A DNA stretch of 64,000 nt from Bacillus sp. MRMR6 (GCF_001940785.1 NZ_MSLS01000024.1:1-64000); one strand, 5' to 3'; counted from the stretch's first letter, positions 1 through 9,405 are shown. Program-made: numbers and translations. The notes: generated by a model from the sequence alone, not told the origin.

Positions 1-287
<287 letters not shown>

Positions 288-297
288 AATAGAAAAG

Positions 298-410
298 CGG
301 AGGCGACTGGTCAACTTCGACAGACGTTGGAGGGCCGGCACTGCAAATCCTGGTTTTGGATTTGTAGGGACGGATCGAAACGGCCGAGAAGTTAGGAGTC
401 GAAGCTGGAC
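298..410 (+). ncRNA. Structured element in 23S-5S spacer
   Basis: The 266-nt spacer between 23S and 5S contains nested complementary segments: CTTCGAC (315-321) with GTCGAAG (398-404), GGCCG (333-337) with CGGCC (381-385), and an inner hairpin GCAAATCC (343-350) with GGATTTGT (358-365). This looks like a folded RNA element within the pre-rRNA, either a processing structure or a dispersed rRNA-associated RNA. The inner apical region contains ATCCT, so the Bacillaceae-1 motif family is worth testing. The assignment is inferred from hand pairing only. Confidence 0.45.
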
Positions 411-504
411 AAATCATAGCAATATGAGTAAGGTGAACTCGGTTTTACAAAACTTCTTCTACATTATCTAGTTTTGAGGGAATGAAATTTTTAAAAATTT
501 CCTC

Positions 505-532
505 TTGAAAAATTCAAAAAAGACATTATAAT
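505..532 (+). promoter_or_regulatory. Promoter-like motif upstream of 5S rRNA
   Basis: TTGAAA (505-510) and a perfect TATAAT (527-532) are separated by 16 nt. The predicted start near 539 lies about 15 nt before 5S rRNA. If active it would let the 5S-tRNA block be transcribed independently of 16S-23S. The region is AT-rich, so a chance match is possible. Confidence 0.4.
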
Positions 533-553
533 AAAATAGTGTCAACAAATCAG

Positions 554-670
<117 letters not shown>

Positions 671-678
671 TTATGTAT

Positions 679-754
679 GGAGGATTAGCTCAGCTGGGAG
701 AGCATCTGCCTTACAAGCAGAGGGTCGGCGGTTCGAGCCCGTCATCCTCCACCA
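679..754 (+). tRNA. tRNA-Val (TAC)
   Basis: 76-nt cloverleaf with encoded CCA. The anticodon loop CTTACAA gives TAC. First gene of a 21-tRNA array. Confidence 0.98.
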
Positions 755-759
755 TATGT

Positions 760-835
<76 letters not shown>

Positions 836-886
836 TCTATTTCATTTGAATGCTCGCTATACAGAGTATTACTCGGATGAGATTAC

Positions 887-962
887 GAGCCATTAGCTCA
901 GTTGGTAGAGCATCTGACTTTTAATCAGAGGGTCGAAGGTTCGAATCCTTCATGGCTCACCA
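887..962 (+). tRNA. tRNA-Lys (TTT)
   Basis: 76-nt cloverleaf with encoded CCA. The anticodon loop CTTTTAA gives TTT. A 51-nt spacer precedes it, the longest gap in the array outside the repeat arrays. Confidence 0.98.
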
Positions 963-976
963 TTAACAATTTATAT

Positions 977-1061
977 GCGGGTGTGGCGGAATTGGCAGAC
1001 GCACCAGACTTAGGATCTGGCGCCGCAAGGCGTGGGGGTTCGACTCCCTTCACCCGCACCA
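977..1061 (+). tRNA. tRNA-Leu (TAG)
   Basis: 85-nt class II tRNA with a long variable arm and encoded CCA. The anticodon loop CTTAGGA gives TAG. Confidence 0.98.
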
Positions 1062-1074
1062 TTTTGTTTAATTT

Positions 1075-1149
1075 GCGGAAGTAGTTCAGTGGTAGAACAC
1101 CACCTTGCCAAGGTGGGGGTCGCGGGTTCGAATCCCGTCTTCCGCTCCA
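1075..1149 (+). tRNA. tRNA-Gly (GCC)
   Basis: 75-nt cloverleaf with encoded CCA. The anticodon loop TTGCCAA gives GCC. Confidence 0.98.
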
Positions 1150-1154
1150 ATGTT

Positions 1155-1243
1155 GCCGGGGTGGCGGAACTGGCAGACGCACAGGACTTAAAATCCTGCG
1201 GTAGGTGACTACCGTACCGGTTCGATTCCGGTCCTCGGCACCA
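1155..1243 (+). tRNA. tRNA-Leu (TAA)
   Basis: 89-nt class II tRNA with a long variable arm and encoded CCA. The anticodon loop CTTAAAA gives TAA. Confidence 0.98.
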
Positions 1244-1260
1244 ATATTTACGAAAGAAAT

Positions 1261-1337
<77 letters not shown>

Positions 1338-1341
1338 TTTA

Positions 1342-1418
1342 CGGGAAGTAGCTCAGCTTGGTAGAGCACTTGGTTTGGGACCAAGGGGTCGCAGGTTCGA
1401 ATCCTGTCTTCCCGACCA
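1342..1418 (+). tRNA. tRNA-Pro (TGG)
   Basis: 77-nt cloverleaf with encoded CCA. The anticodon loop TTTGGGA gives TGG. Confidence 0.98.
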
Positions 1419-1433
1419 TTCAGATTATATTAT

Positions 1434-1509
1434 GGGGCCTTAGCTCAGCTGGGAGAGCGCCTGCTTTGCACGCAGGAGGTCAGCGGTTCGATCCCGCTAG
1501 GCTCCACCA
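1434..1509 (+). tRNA. tRNA-Ala (TGC)
   Basis: 76-nt cloverleaf with encoded CCA. The anticodon loop TTTGCAC gives TGC. Confidence 0.98.
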
Positions 1510-1529
1510 TAATTCAATTTAAAATATTT

Positions 1530-1606
1530 GGCGGTGTAGCTCAGCTGGCTAGAGCGTACGGTTCATACCCGTAAGGTCGGGGGTTCGATCCCCTCCGCCG
1601 CTACCA
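1530..1606 (+). tRNA. tRNA-Met (CAT), elongator
   Basis: 77-nt cloverleaf with encoded CCA. The anticodon loop TTCATAC gives CAT. It is the elongator by its normal paired acceptor end and its array position before Ile-CAT, as in B. subtilis. The initiator is at 2290. Confidence 0.93.
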
Positions 1607-1636
1607 AATATTAAGTTTAAAAGAACACTTGTTAAT

Positions 1637-2064
1637 GGACCTTTAGCTCAGCTGGTTAGAGCAACGAGCAAAGCTTCCATGAATACTCTACGAGTTGTCC
1701 CATCGAGCTGCTGCTTGAATATGCTTTCTGAGATGGGGACAGACAGGTTTAAAAATCTTGATAAGTACACTTTTTAATGGACCTTTAGCTCAGCTGGTTA
1801 GAGCAACGAGCAAAGCTTCCATGAATACTCTACGAGTTGTACCCATCGAGCTGCTGCTTGAATATGCTTTCTGAGATGGGGACAGACAGGTTTAAGAATC
1901 TTGATAAGTACACTTTTTAATGGACCTTTAGCTCAGCTGGTTAGAGCAACGAGCAAAGCTTCCATGAATACTCTACGAGTTGTACCCATCGAGCTGCTGC
2001 TTGAATATGCTTTCTGAGATGGGGACAGACAAGTTTAAGAATCTTGATAAGTACACTTTTTAAT
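1637..2064 (+). repeat. Three tandem tRNA-Ile2-head/body units
   Basis: Three direct units lie at 1637-1778 (142 nt), 1779-1921 and 1922-2064 (143 nt each). Each begins with the exact first 27 nt of the tRNA-Ile(CAT) gene that follows at 2065, from the acceptor 5' strand through the D arm to GAGCA. It then diverges into a ~115-nt segment unrelated to tRNA. The last ~20 nt of each unit resemble the natural upstream flank of the tRNA (ACACTTxTTAAT). The body has a core helix CCCATC (1699-1704) with GATGGG (1732-1737), an inner hairpin TCGAGC-tgct-GCTTGA (1703-1718) and a 3' hairpin ending in a short T-run. The units cannot make tRNA because they lack the anticodon, T arm and acceptor 3' strand. 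A related array precedes tRNA-Phe. Confidence 0.93.
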
Positions 2065-2141
2065 GGACCTTTAGCTCAGCTGGTTAGAGCAGACGGCTCA
2101 TAACCGTCCGGTCGTAGGTTCGAGTCCTACAAGGTCCACCA
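2065..2141 (+). tRNA. tRNA-Ile2 (CAT, lysidine type)
   Basis: 77-nt cloverleaf with encoded CCA and a CTCATAA anticodon loop. Order and sequence match the B. subtilis Ile2 gene between Met and Ser, so its C34 should be modified to lysidine by TilS. It is the only complete copy downstream of three truncated 5' copies. Confidence 0.93.
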
Positions 2142-2157
2142 TTAGCTTTATGTATAC

Positions 2158-2250
2158 GGAGGAATACCCAAGTTCGGCTGAAGGGATCGGTCTTGAAAAC
2201 CGACAGGCGGGTCAAACCGCGCGGGGGTTCGAATCCCTCTTCCTCCTCCA
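2158..2250 (+). tRNA. tRNA-Ser (TGA)
   Basis: 93-nt class II tRNA with a long variable arm and encoded CCA. The anticodon loop CTTGAAA gives TGA. Confidence 0.98.
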
Positions 2251-2267
2251 TATTTATTCTTCAGCAG

Positions 2268-2287
2268 TTATTATTATTATTATTATT
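2268..2287 (+). repeat. (TTA)n microsatellite
   Basis: About 6.5 copies of TTA end 3 nt before the initiator tRNA gene. This is a slippage-prone tract in the array spacer. No function is evident. Confidence 0.85.
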
Positions 2288-2289
2288 GT

Positions 2290-2363
<74 letters not shown>

Positions 2364-2366
2364 TTT

Positions 2367-2443
2367 GGTCTGGTAGTTCAGTTGGTTAGAATGCCTGCCT
2401 GTCACGCAGGAGGTCGCGGGTTCGAGTCCCGTCCAGACCGCCA
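2367..2443 (+). tRNA. tRNA-Asp (GTC)
   Basis: 77-nt cloverleaf with encoded CCA. The anticodon loop CTGTCAC gives GTC. It begins 3 nt after tRNA-fMet. Confidence 0.98.
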
Positions 2444-2474
2444 TTTTTATTAAAAATGGTAACTTCATATTTGT

Positions 2475-2768
2475 GGCTCAGTAGCTCAGTCGGTAGAGCA
2501 CGATTGAATAAGCTACAGAGAAAAGGCTTCAGCGTACTCATCGAGCTACTGCTTGAATAATCTTTCTGAGATGAGGACGAAGGTATGACCACCTTCAAAT
2601 TTTAGGTAACTTTATATTTGTGGCTCAGTAGCTCAGTCGGTAGAGCACGATTGAATAAGCTACAGAGAAAAGTCTTCAGCGTACTCATCGAGCTGCTGCT
2701 TGAATAATCTTTCTGAGATGAGGACGAAGGTATGACCACCTTCAAATTTTAGGTAACTTTATATTTGT
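2475..2768 (+). repeat. Two tandem tRNA-Phe-head/body units
   Basis: Two 147-nt direct units lie at 2475-2621 and 2622-2768. Each begins with the exact first 26 nt of the tRNA-Phe gene that follows at 2769, diverges after GAGCA, and ends with a ~18-nt copy of the tRNA's upstream flank (GGTAACTTxATATTTGT). The body contains CTCATC (2537-2542) pairing with GATGAG (2570-2575), an inner hairpin TCGAGC-tact-GCTTGA (2541-2556) and a 3' hairpin GAAGGT/ACCTTC (2579-2596) followed by AAATTTT. The core is homologous to that of the 1637-2064 array, while the tRNA heads differ. Confidence 0.93.
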
Positions 2769-2844
2769 GGCTCAGTAGCTCAGTCGGTAGAGCAAAGGAC
2801 TGAAAATCCTTGTGTCGGCGGTTCGATTCCGTCCTGAGCCACCA
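2769..2844 (+). tRNA. tRNA-Phe (GAA)
   Basis: 76-nt cloverleaf with encoded CCA. The anticodon loop CTGAAAA gives GAA. It is the only complete copy after two truncated heads. Confidence 0.98.
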
Positions 2845-2871
2845 TTTTTATTCAATTAAGTATGCTATGAT

Positions 2872-2948
2872 GGCGATTGTGGCGAAGTGGTTAACGCACC
2901 TGATTGTGGTTCAGGCATTCGTGGGTTCAATTCCCATCAGTCGCCCCA
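2872..2948 (+). tRNA. tRNA-His (GTG)
   Basis: Cloverleaf with encoded CCA and an encoded extra G at -1 facing discriminator C73, the histidine identity element. The anticodon loop TTGTGGT gives GTG. Confidence 0.97.
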
Positions 2949-2966
2949 TCTTTAAACAAGTATTAT

Positions 2967-3040
2967 GCGGGTGTAGTTTAGTGGTAAAACCTCAGCCTTC
3001 CAAGCTGATGTTGTGAGTTCGATTCTCATCACCCGCTCCA
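2967..3040 (+). tRNA. tRNA-Gly (TCC)
   Basis: 74-nt cloverleaf with encoded CCA. The anticodon loop CTTCCAA gives TCC. Confidence 0.98.
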
Positions 3041-3044
3041 TTTG

Positions 3045-3121
<77 letters not shown>

Positions 3122-3136
3122 TCTTTATAATGTTTT

Positions 3137-3211
3137 TCCGCAGTAGCTCAGTGGTAGAGCTATCGGCTGTTAACCGATCGGTCGTAGGTTCGAGTCCTAC
3201 CTGCGGAGCCA
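3137..3211 (+). tRNA. tRNA-Asn (GTT)
   Basis: 75-nt cloverleaf with encoded CCA. The anticodon loop CTGTTAA gives GTT. Confidence 0.98.
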
Positions 3212-3214
3212 TAT

Positions 3215-3305
3215 GGGGAAGTACTCAAGTGGCTGAAGAGGCGCCCCTGCTAAGGGTGTAGGTCGGGTAACCGGCGCGAGGGTTCAAATCCCTCCTTCTC
3301 CGCCA
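3215..3305 (+). tRNA. tRNA-Ser (GCT)
   Basis: 91-nt class II tRNA with a long variable arm and encoded CCA. The anticodon loop CTGCTAA gives GCT. Confidence 0.97.
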
Positions 3306-3313
3306 TATGTTTT

Positions 3314-3385
3314 GGCCCCTTGGTCAAGTGGTTAAGACACCTCCCTTTCACGGAGGTAACACGGGTTCGAATCCCGTAGGGGTCA
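3314..3385 (+). tRNA. tRNA-Glu (TTC)
   Basis: 72 nt. The anticodon loop CTTTCAC gives TTC. CCA is not encoded, since the discriminator A is followed by TAATA. Last gene of the array. Confidence 0.97.
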
Positions 3386-3394
3386 TAATAATGT

Positions 3395-3425
3395 AACTGA
3401 TGACATTCTGTCATCAGTTTTTTTG
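3395..3425 (+). terminator. Terminator of rrn-tRNA operon
   Basis: A 10-bp perfect stem AACTGATGAC/GTCATCAGTT with a 5-nt loop is followed by a T-run. It closes the rRNA-tRNA transcription unit. Confidence 0.95.
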
Positions 3426-3736
3426 TGTTTTTTGCAGAAAATCGGGAGAATGATAGATGCTAGCTGCTGTATTTAGCCTTATAAGATGGCTTAATGGAGG
3501 AGTTAGAACTTTTAATAAAATGATCATCTGAACCTCGAAAATGATATTCTACTATAATAACTACGGTACTCAAAATCAAGTAAAAGCGCTGACAACGCTT
3601 ACATTTACTTGCTGAACCAGCTCAAAATCCCTCTATTATCGAATAAATCAAATAATATTTATTTTGTGAATTTCACAGAAAACTTTATATCTTTTTGTCT
3701 TCTCATGGTAGATTTTTTATCGTATCTTGTTGAAAT

Positions 3737-3772
3737 TTGTCGGTTAATGAATTGTTTTGTCGGTTAATGAAA
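3737..3772 (+). promoter_or_regulatory. Direct-repeat putative operator upstream of glgB
   Basis: The 15-mer TTGTCGGTTAATGAA occurs at 3737 and again at 3757, two helical turns apart, and a partial ATTGTC follows at 3775. It sits ~60 bp upstream of a TATAAT box (3827-3832) in the 448-bp gap before glgB, which holds no other recognisable gene. Same-face spacing suggests a regulator site. No factor can be named. Confidence 0.45.
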
Positions 3773-3826
3773 TAAATTGTCAGAAAAGATAAAAAAGTTT
3801 TACAAGGCTTATGTATAAAATGCCCT

Positions 3827-3832
3827 TATAAT
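3827..3832 (+). promoter_or_regulatory. Candidate -10 box for glg operon
   Basis: A perfect TATAAT lies ~40 nt upstream of the glgB start codon. No good TTGACA-like box is found 16-18 nt upstream: TTACAA lies 21 nt away. If this is the promoter it may need an activator, possibly acting at the direct repeats upstream. Confidence 0.4.
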
Positions 3833-3873
3833 AAGAGCTTGAAATACATATTTTCATGAGGATGAGGTTATCA

Positions 3874-5805
3874 ATGGCAGTAAATACGTTTTTTCCAACA
3901 GATTATCAACTGCACTTATTCCACGAGGGCAATCTTTTTCAAAGTCACCAACTCTTTGGAGCACATATCTTTAGAGAAGCAGAAAGAGTCTATACACGGT
4001 TTTGCATTTGGGCTCCAAATGCAACAAGGATAAGACTTGTCGGTGATTTCAACAAATGGAATGGAGAGGGATACGACTTAGAGAAGGTAAACAATGAAGG
4101 TGTTTGGCTCCTCATTGTTAACGAAGACATGTTGGGGAGTGTATACAAATACGAAATCATATCCAGGCAAGGTGAAAAAATTCTAAAAGCTGATCCTTAT
4201 GCTTTTTGCTCAGAATTGAGACCTAATACCGCTTCCGTTGTCCACTCTTTAAAGCATTACAAATGGGGGGACCACCAATGGATGCAGCAACGGGAAAAAA
4301 AGAACTTTTCATCGGCACCTCAGGTGATATATGAAGTCCATATAGGTTCTTGGAAGAAGCATGAAACGGGAGAATTCTTATCATATAGAGAACTCGCCTC
4401 GGAACTTATTCCTTATGTTAGTGAGCATGGGTTTACCCATATAGAATTACTGCCAATAATAGAACATCCACTAGATGCTTCATGGGGGTATCAAGGGACA
4501 GGATACTTCTCTGTCACATCTCGATATGGAACCCCACAGGATTTTATGTATTTTATCGACCAATGTCATCAACAAGGTATTGGAGTTATTTTAGATTGGG
4601 TACCTGGGCATTTCTGCAAGGATGCACACGGTCTATATCGGTTTGATGGTTCGCATATTTACTCCTATAACACTGAGGCAGATAGGGAGAATCAAGTATG
4701 GGGTACAGCCAACTTTGATCTTGGAAAAGGAGAAGTTCAAAGTTTCCTAATCTCTAATGCGTTTTACTGGATGGATTATTTCCATATCGATGGCTTTAGA
4801 ATGGATGCTGTCGCAAACATTATCTATTGGCCAAATTCAGAGGAAAAAAGGGTTAATCCCTTTGGAATTGAATTTTTAAGAAAATTAAATAATGAAATCC
4901 ACGAATATGACCCCGCTATTTTGATGATTGGAGAGGACTCTACCGACTTTCCGAATGTTACAGCACCGGTTCATTATGGTGGTTTAGGATTTGACTATAA
5001 ATGGAATATGGGTTGGATGAATGACATTTTAGAATATATGGAAACTCCCCCCTTTTCACGCTCAAACGCCCATTCAAAAGTAACATTCTCGCTTCTGTAT
5101 GCTTTTACAGAAAAGTTTATGTTGCCGCTCTCCCATGATGAAGTAGTACATGGAAAAAAATCCCTTCTTGATAAGATGCCAGGGGAATACTGGGATAAGT
5201 TCGCACAGCTCCGTTTACTCCTAGGATTTATGTTTGCACACCCGGGTAAGAAACTGCTGTTTATGGGATTTGAGATCGGACAATTTTCTGAGTGGAAAGA
5301 TAAAGAACAGTTGGATTGGCATTTATTAAATTATGAAATGCATGCAAAAGTGAATACCTATGTTAAACAATTAACAAAGTTTTATAGGCGTTCTAAGGCG
5401 CTGTATGAACTAGATCATCTACATGAGGGGTTTGAATGGATTGATGTTAATAATAGCAGCCAATCTGTATTCTCTTTCGTTAGGAAAGGGATTAACGAGG
5501 ATGATTTCTTAATCATACTTTGTAATTTTACTGGGGTAAGTTATCCAGAGTATAAAGTTGGTGTTCCGGCACTGCGGGAGTACCGTGAGGCCTTAAGCAG
5601 TGATCTAATTGAGTATGGCGGGTCAGGGCTTGTAAATAAGAGAACGATAATGGCTCTGAATGAGCCGTTTCATGGCAGGCCTTTTTCAATAAATGTTAGC
5701 TTGCCAGCATATGGATTCCAAATTATTAGGCCAGTTAAAAAACGGAAGGAGAGAATAGGGAATGGTAAAGAAAAAGTGCGTAGCCATGCTGTTGGCAGGA
5801 GGTAA
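3874..5805 (+). CDS. glgB: 1,4-alpha-glucan branching enzyme GlgB
   Basis: Introduces alpha-1,6 branches into glycogen by cutting an alpha-1,4 chain and transferring it (GH13). The 643-residue protein has an N-terminal CBM48 module (about residues 30-110) and a GH13 barrel with the family motifs: DWVPGHF, then DGFRMDAV carrying the nucleophile Asp, GEDST carrying the acid Glu, and [10 protein letters not shown]. Upstream in-frame ATGs exist at 3856 and 3862. I chose ATG 3874 because AGGATGAGG lies 6 nt upstream and the protein then begins MAVNTFF, close to the family N-terminus. First gene of glgBCDAP. Its end overlaps glgC by 44 nt, implying translational coupling. Confidence 0.95.
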   Translation: MAVNTFFPTDYQLHLFHEGNLFQSHQLFGAHIFREAERVYTRFCIWAPNATRIRLVGDFNKWNGEGYDLEKVNNEGVWLLIVNEDMLGSVYKYEIISRQGEKILKADPYAFCSELRPNTASVVHSLKHYKWGDHQWMQQREKKNFSSAPQVIYEVHIGSWKKHETGEFLSYRELASELIPYVSEHGFTHIELLPIIEHPLDASWGYQGTGYFSVTSRYGTPQDFMYFIDQCHQQGIGVILDWVPGHFCKDAHGLYRFDGSHIYSYNTEADRENQVWGTANFDLGKGEVQSFLISNAFYWMDYFHIDGFRMDAVANIIYWPNSEEKRVNPFGIEFLRKLNNEIHEYDPAILMIGEDSTDFPNVTAPVHYGGLGFDYKWNMGWMNDILEYMETPPFSRSNAHSKVTFSLLYAFTEKFMLPLSHDEVVHGKKSLLDKMPGEYWDKFAQLRLLLGFMFAHPGKKLLFMGFEIGQFSEWKDKEQLDWHLLNYEMHAKVNTYVKQLTKFYRRSKALYELDHLHEGFEWIDVNNSSQSVFSFVRKGINEDDFLIILCNFTGVSYPEYKVGVPALREYREALSSDLIEYGGSGLVNKRTIMALNEPFHGRPFSINVSLPAYGFQIIRPVKKRKERIGNGKEKVRSHAVGRR

Positions 5806-6907
5806 AGGAAGTAGGCTGAATTCACTTACTAAGGATTTAGCTAAGCCAGCAGTTCCTTTCGGGGGGAAATATCGAATCATTGATTTTACATTGAGCAACT
5901 GTACGAACTCTGGGATTGACACTGTAGGAGTACTAACACAATATCAGCCATTATTATTAAACTCTTATATTGGGATTGGCAGTGCATGGGATCTTGACCG
6001 TAAGGATGGCGGTGTAACCGTATTACCTCCTTATGCTGAAACATCTGAAGTAAAGTGGTATACCGGGACGGCGAGTGCAATATATCAAAACCTGAATTAC
6101 TTACAACAATATCAGCCGGATTATGTGTTGATCTTATCAGGTGACCATATCTATAAAATGAATTATGAAAGTATGCTAGAGTATCACATTGAGAAGCGGG
6201 CAGATGTGACGATCTCTTTAATTGAAGTACCTTGGGCTGAGGCTAGCCGTTTCGGAATCATGAATACAAATGAAGAGTTAAGAATAACAGAATTTGATGA
6301 AAAGCCGACTAATCCGAAAAATAACCTAGCATCTATGGGAGTTTATATTTTTAGCTGGAATACATTGAAAGAATATCTAGAAATGGATGCTAGAACACCA
6401 GGTTCTAGTCATGATTTTGGTAAGGATATCATTCCATTGTTGCTAGAAGAAAATAAGAAACTATTTGCTTATCCTTTTAAAGGGTATTGGAAAGATGTAG
6501 GTACGGTGAAAAGTCTTTGGGAGGCAAACATGGACCTTCTAAATGAAGAATGTGATTTAGACCTATTTGATCACGACTGGAGAATCTATTCCGTCAATCC
6601 AAATCGTCCTCCACAGTATATATCGGCCGACGCAGTTGTTAAAGAATCTTTAATTAACGAAGGTTGTACGATAGAAGGAGAAATTGATACCTCCGTTCTT
6701 TTCCAAGGTGTAAGTGTAGGAAAGGGTTCGGTCATTAAAGAATCTGTCATTATGTCAGATGCAACCATTGGAAAAAATGTCAGGATTGAGAAAGCCATTG
6801 TTCCTTATGATGTTACCATCCCAGATGGAACAGTCATTCGATCATTAGATGATGAAATTATTCTAGTAACAAAAGAAATGTTAAACGAATTGTATCCGGC
6901 TGTATAG
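5762..6907 (+). CDS. glgC: Glucose-1-phosphate adenylyltransferase GlgC
   Basis: Makes ADP-glucose from ATP and glucose 1-phosphate, the committed step of glycogen synthesis. The 381-residue protein has an N-terminal nucleotidyltransferase fold with the AGGKGSRL loop, [15 protein letters not shown] (sugar phosphate region) and SGDHIYKM, then a C-terminal left-handed beta-helix of hexapeptide repeats (about 290-370) used for oligomerisation. The ATG at 5762 lies inside the end of glgB and is preceded by AAGGAG. It is expected to pair with the GlgD paralogue encoded next. Confidence 0.95.
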   Translation: MVKKKCVAMLLAGGKGSRLNSLTKDLAKPAVPFGGKYRIIDFTLSNCTNSGIDTVGVLTQYQPLLLNSYIGIGSAWDLDRKDGGVTVLPPYAETSEVKWYTGTASAIYQNLNYLQQYQPDYVLILSGDHIYKMNYESMLEYHIEKRADVTISLIEVPWAEASRFGIMNTNEELRITEFDEKPTNPKNNLASMGVYIFSWNTLKEYLEMDARTPGSSHDFGKDIIPLLLEENKKLFAYPFKGYWKDVGTVKSLWEANMDLLNEECDLDLFDHDWRIYSVNPNRPPQYISADAVVKESLINEGCTIEGEIDTSVLFQGVSVGKGSVIKESVIMSDATIGKNVRIEKAIVPYDVTIPDGTVIRSLDDEIILVTKEMLNELYPAV

Positions 6908-6925
6908 AAACTGGGAGGGACTAAA

Positions 6926-7957
6926 TTGAAGAAAAATCTATTAGGGGTTATAGATGCTACAACTTATCATAACGATTTGGAGGAACTACTGTTACACCGT
7001 TCACTAGGCGCCCTGCCCTTTGCAGGACGCTATCGACTGATTGATTTTGTACTATCAAATATGGTTAACTCCGGAATCCGAAGTGTAGCCATTTTTCCTA
7101 AAATGACATACCGCTCATTAATGGATCACCTTGGGTCAGGGAAGAATTGGGACTTGAATCGAAAGAGGGATGGATTATTTTTCTTTCCATCTCCGATTGT
7201 AGATCATGATCATAATAAAATAGGATCATTTGAAAATTTTGGGGCGAATTTAGACTTTTTCTATCGCAGCACACAGGAATACTCTATCATTGCTAACAGT
7301 TATACTGTTTTTAATATGAATTTTACCCCTTTATTAGATTGGCATATTGATTCAGGTTGCGATATAACGGAGATTTATCATGAAGATGGTTCTTCCATGG
7401 AGATGTACCTTGTTAAGACATCCTTACTAGTTAAACTAATTGAATCTAGAAATGAAACGGGCTATACATGTATGAAGGATGTTGTGCTAGATTTAGGAAA
7501 CCTATACTCCATTTGTCGATATGAATATTCAGGCTATAAGAAGATGATTAAATCAATTGGGGACTATTATTCTACAAGTTTAAATCTTTTAAACACGGAT
7601 GTTTGGAAACAATTATTCTTAAAAGATCAGCCGATTATTACCAAAGTAAAGGATGAGCCGCCAACTCGTTACTTGAAAGGTTCATCGGTGAGTAACACTA
7701 TGATTGCGAATGGCTGTTTAATTCAAGGTACAGTGGAAAATAGCATTATCTCCAGAGGTGTTAAGATAGGTAAAGGTGTCGTTATTAAAAATTCTATCAT
7801 CATGCAAAAATGTCAGATCGAAGATAATTGTTACCTTGATTCAGTCATTTTAGATAAAGATGTCAAAGTAGAAGCTAACACTGTTATTACCGGAACAACA
7901 AGCGCACCATTTGTAGTTCGTAAGGGTACGAAGCAAGGAGCGCTGATGAAATCGTGA
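6926..7957 (+). CDS. glgD: GlgD, GlgC-like subunit
   Basis: A 343-residue paralogue of GlgC that forms a heteromeric ADP-glucose pyrophosphorylase in Bacilli, where it is regarded as a modulatory rather than strongly catalytic subunit. It has the Rossmann-like fold ([12 protein letters not shown]) and C-terminal beta-helix, but the N-terminal GGKGSRL signature is replaced by a sequence around [10 protein letters not shown], consistent with weak or absent catalysis. Start TTG at 6926 with GGGAGG upstream. The stop overlaps the glgA start (GTGA). Confidence 0.92.
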   Translation: MKKNLLGVIDATTYHNDLEELLLHRSLGALPFAGRYRLIDFVLSNMVNSGIRSVAIFPKMTYRSLMDHLGSGKNWDLNRKRDGLFFFPSPIVDHDHNKIGSFENFGANLDFFYRSTQEYSIIANSYTVFNMNFTPLLDWHIDSGCDITEIYHEDGSSMEMYLVKTSLLVKLIESRNETGYTCMKDVVLDLGNLYSICRYEYSGYKKMIKSIGDYYSTSLNLLNTDVWKQLFLKDQPIITKVKDEPPTRYLKGSSVSNTMIANGCLIQGTVENSIISRGVKIGKGVVIKNSIIMQKCQIEDNCYLDSVILDKDVKVEANTVITGTTSAPFVVRKGTKQGALMKS

Positions 7958-9405
7958 AAGTTCTTTTCGCAGTATCTGAATGTGGTCCATTTGCAAAATC
8001 AGGCGGCCTAGCAGATGTTGCAGGCTCCCTGCCTAAAGAATTAAAAAGTCTTGGTACTGATATTAGAGTAATCTTACCGAAATACGGAACGATTGCAGAA
8101 CGTTATAAAAATCAGATGAGAAAAGTAAAGGAATTTTCTGTGCCTGTTGGCTGGAGAAATCAGTATTGTGGAATTGAAGAACTTACTTATGAGGGACTTA
8201 CTTATTATTTCATTGATAATGAGTATTATTTTAACCGTGACCGGCTGTATGGATATTATGATGATGGTGAGCGCTTCTCCTATTTTAATCGTGCAGTTCT
8301 AGAGGCACTTTCACAGCTAGGCTTCTATCCAGATGTCCTGCATTGCCATGATTGGCATACAGCAATGATTCCTTTTCTTTTGCGAATGGAATATTACAAG
8401 CGCCAGGGCTACGGATTAATCAAAACGGTTTATACGATTCACAATCTACAATTTCAAGGGATTTTTCCAAAGGAAGTTTTAGGTGATTTGCTTGGATTAG
8501 ATGGAAACTCTTTAAGCTATAGATATTTAGAGTTTTACGGAAATATCAACTTCATGAAGGGTGCACTTGTTGCTGCGGACAAAATTACAACGGTTAGCCC
8601 AACCTATAAACAAGAAATACAAACAATCGAGTATGGCGAGAAGCTTGAAGGCCTATTGAAAACGAGAAAAGAGGATTTATACGGAATCCTTAATGGGATA
8701 GATGAAGACTTCTATAATCCAAAGGATGACCCTTATTTATATAAAACCTATACAGCAGCTGATCCTAAAAATAAAGCAGTGAATAAGCGGGAGATTCAAA
8801 AACACTTTGGGTTACCAGTAAAAAAGAATACCCCGTTAATGGTCATGATTACCAGACTGACAAAACAAAAAGGTCTAGATCTTGTCAAATGTGTTTTAAA
8901 TGAAATTTTACAAGAAGATATTCAGTTAATTGTTCTTGGAACTGGAGATTTTGAGTACGAAGAATATTTAAGGTACGCAGCAAGCATTCACCCAGAAAAA
9001 TTAAAAGTAAACATTGGTTTTAATGAACCGCTTGCTCATAAATTGTATGCTGCAGCAGACCTTTTTCTAATGCCGTCTCAGTTTGAACCGTGCGGCTTAG
9101 GACAATTGATTGCCATGAAATATGGTGCTGTCCCAATCGTTAGAGAAACTGGCGGTCTGAATGACACGGTCCAATCCTGGAATGAGCAGACAAAAGAAGG
9201 TAATGGCTTTTCTTTTACTAATTTTAATGCACACGATATGCTTTATACGGTTAAAAGGGCAATTAATTTCTACCATGATGAAAAAATATGGGGCACGATT
9301 ATGCAAAAAGCGATGAAAATGGATTATAGCTGGGCTCAGTCAGCCTTCAGATTTAATCAGCTATATGCAGAGCTGATTTCAAGGAGTGAAACCCATGTTC
9401 TCTAA
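7954..9405 (+). CDS. glgA: Glycogen synthase GlgA
   Basis: Elongates glycogen with ADP-glucose (GT5 family, cytosolic). The 483-residue protein shows the N-terminal KSGGLADV donor-binding motif (residues 15-22), CHDWHTA and, in the C-terminal lobe, [11 protein letters not shown] with the conserved Glu. Starts with GTG at 7954 in a GTGA overlap with glgD. Its 3' end overlaps glgP. Confidence 0.95.
   Translation: MKVLFAVSECGPFAKSGGLADVAGSLPKELKSLGTDIRVILPKYGTIAERYKNQMRKVKEFSVPVGWRNQYCGIEELTYEGLTYYFIDNEYYFNRDRLYGYYDDGERFSYFNRAVLEALSQLGFYPDVLHCHDWHTAMIPFLLRMEYYKRQGYGLIKTVYTIHNLQFQGIFPKEVLGDLLGLDGNSLSYRYLEFYGNINFMKGALVAADKITTVSPTYKQEIQTIEYGEKLEGLLKTRKEDLYGILNGIDEDFYNPKDDPYLYKTYTAADPKNKAVNKREIQKHFGLPVKKNTPLMVMITRLTKQKGLDLVKCVLNEILQEDIQLIVLGTGDFEYEEYLRYAASIHPEKLKVNIGFNEPLAHKLYAAADLFLMPSQFEPCGLGQLIAMKYGAVPIVRETGGLNDTVQSWNEQTKEGNGFSFTNFNAHDMLYTVKRAINFYHDEKIWGTIMQKAMKMDYSWAQSAFRFNQLYAELISRSETHVL

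Noticed and set aside
2561-2600. Hammerhead-like CTGA..GA..GAA sequence in the Phe-array body
   Set aside because: The CTGANGA core is interrupted and the GAA is not preserved in the Ile2 array, so the catalytic core is not met.
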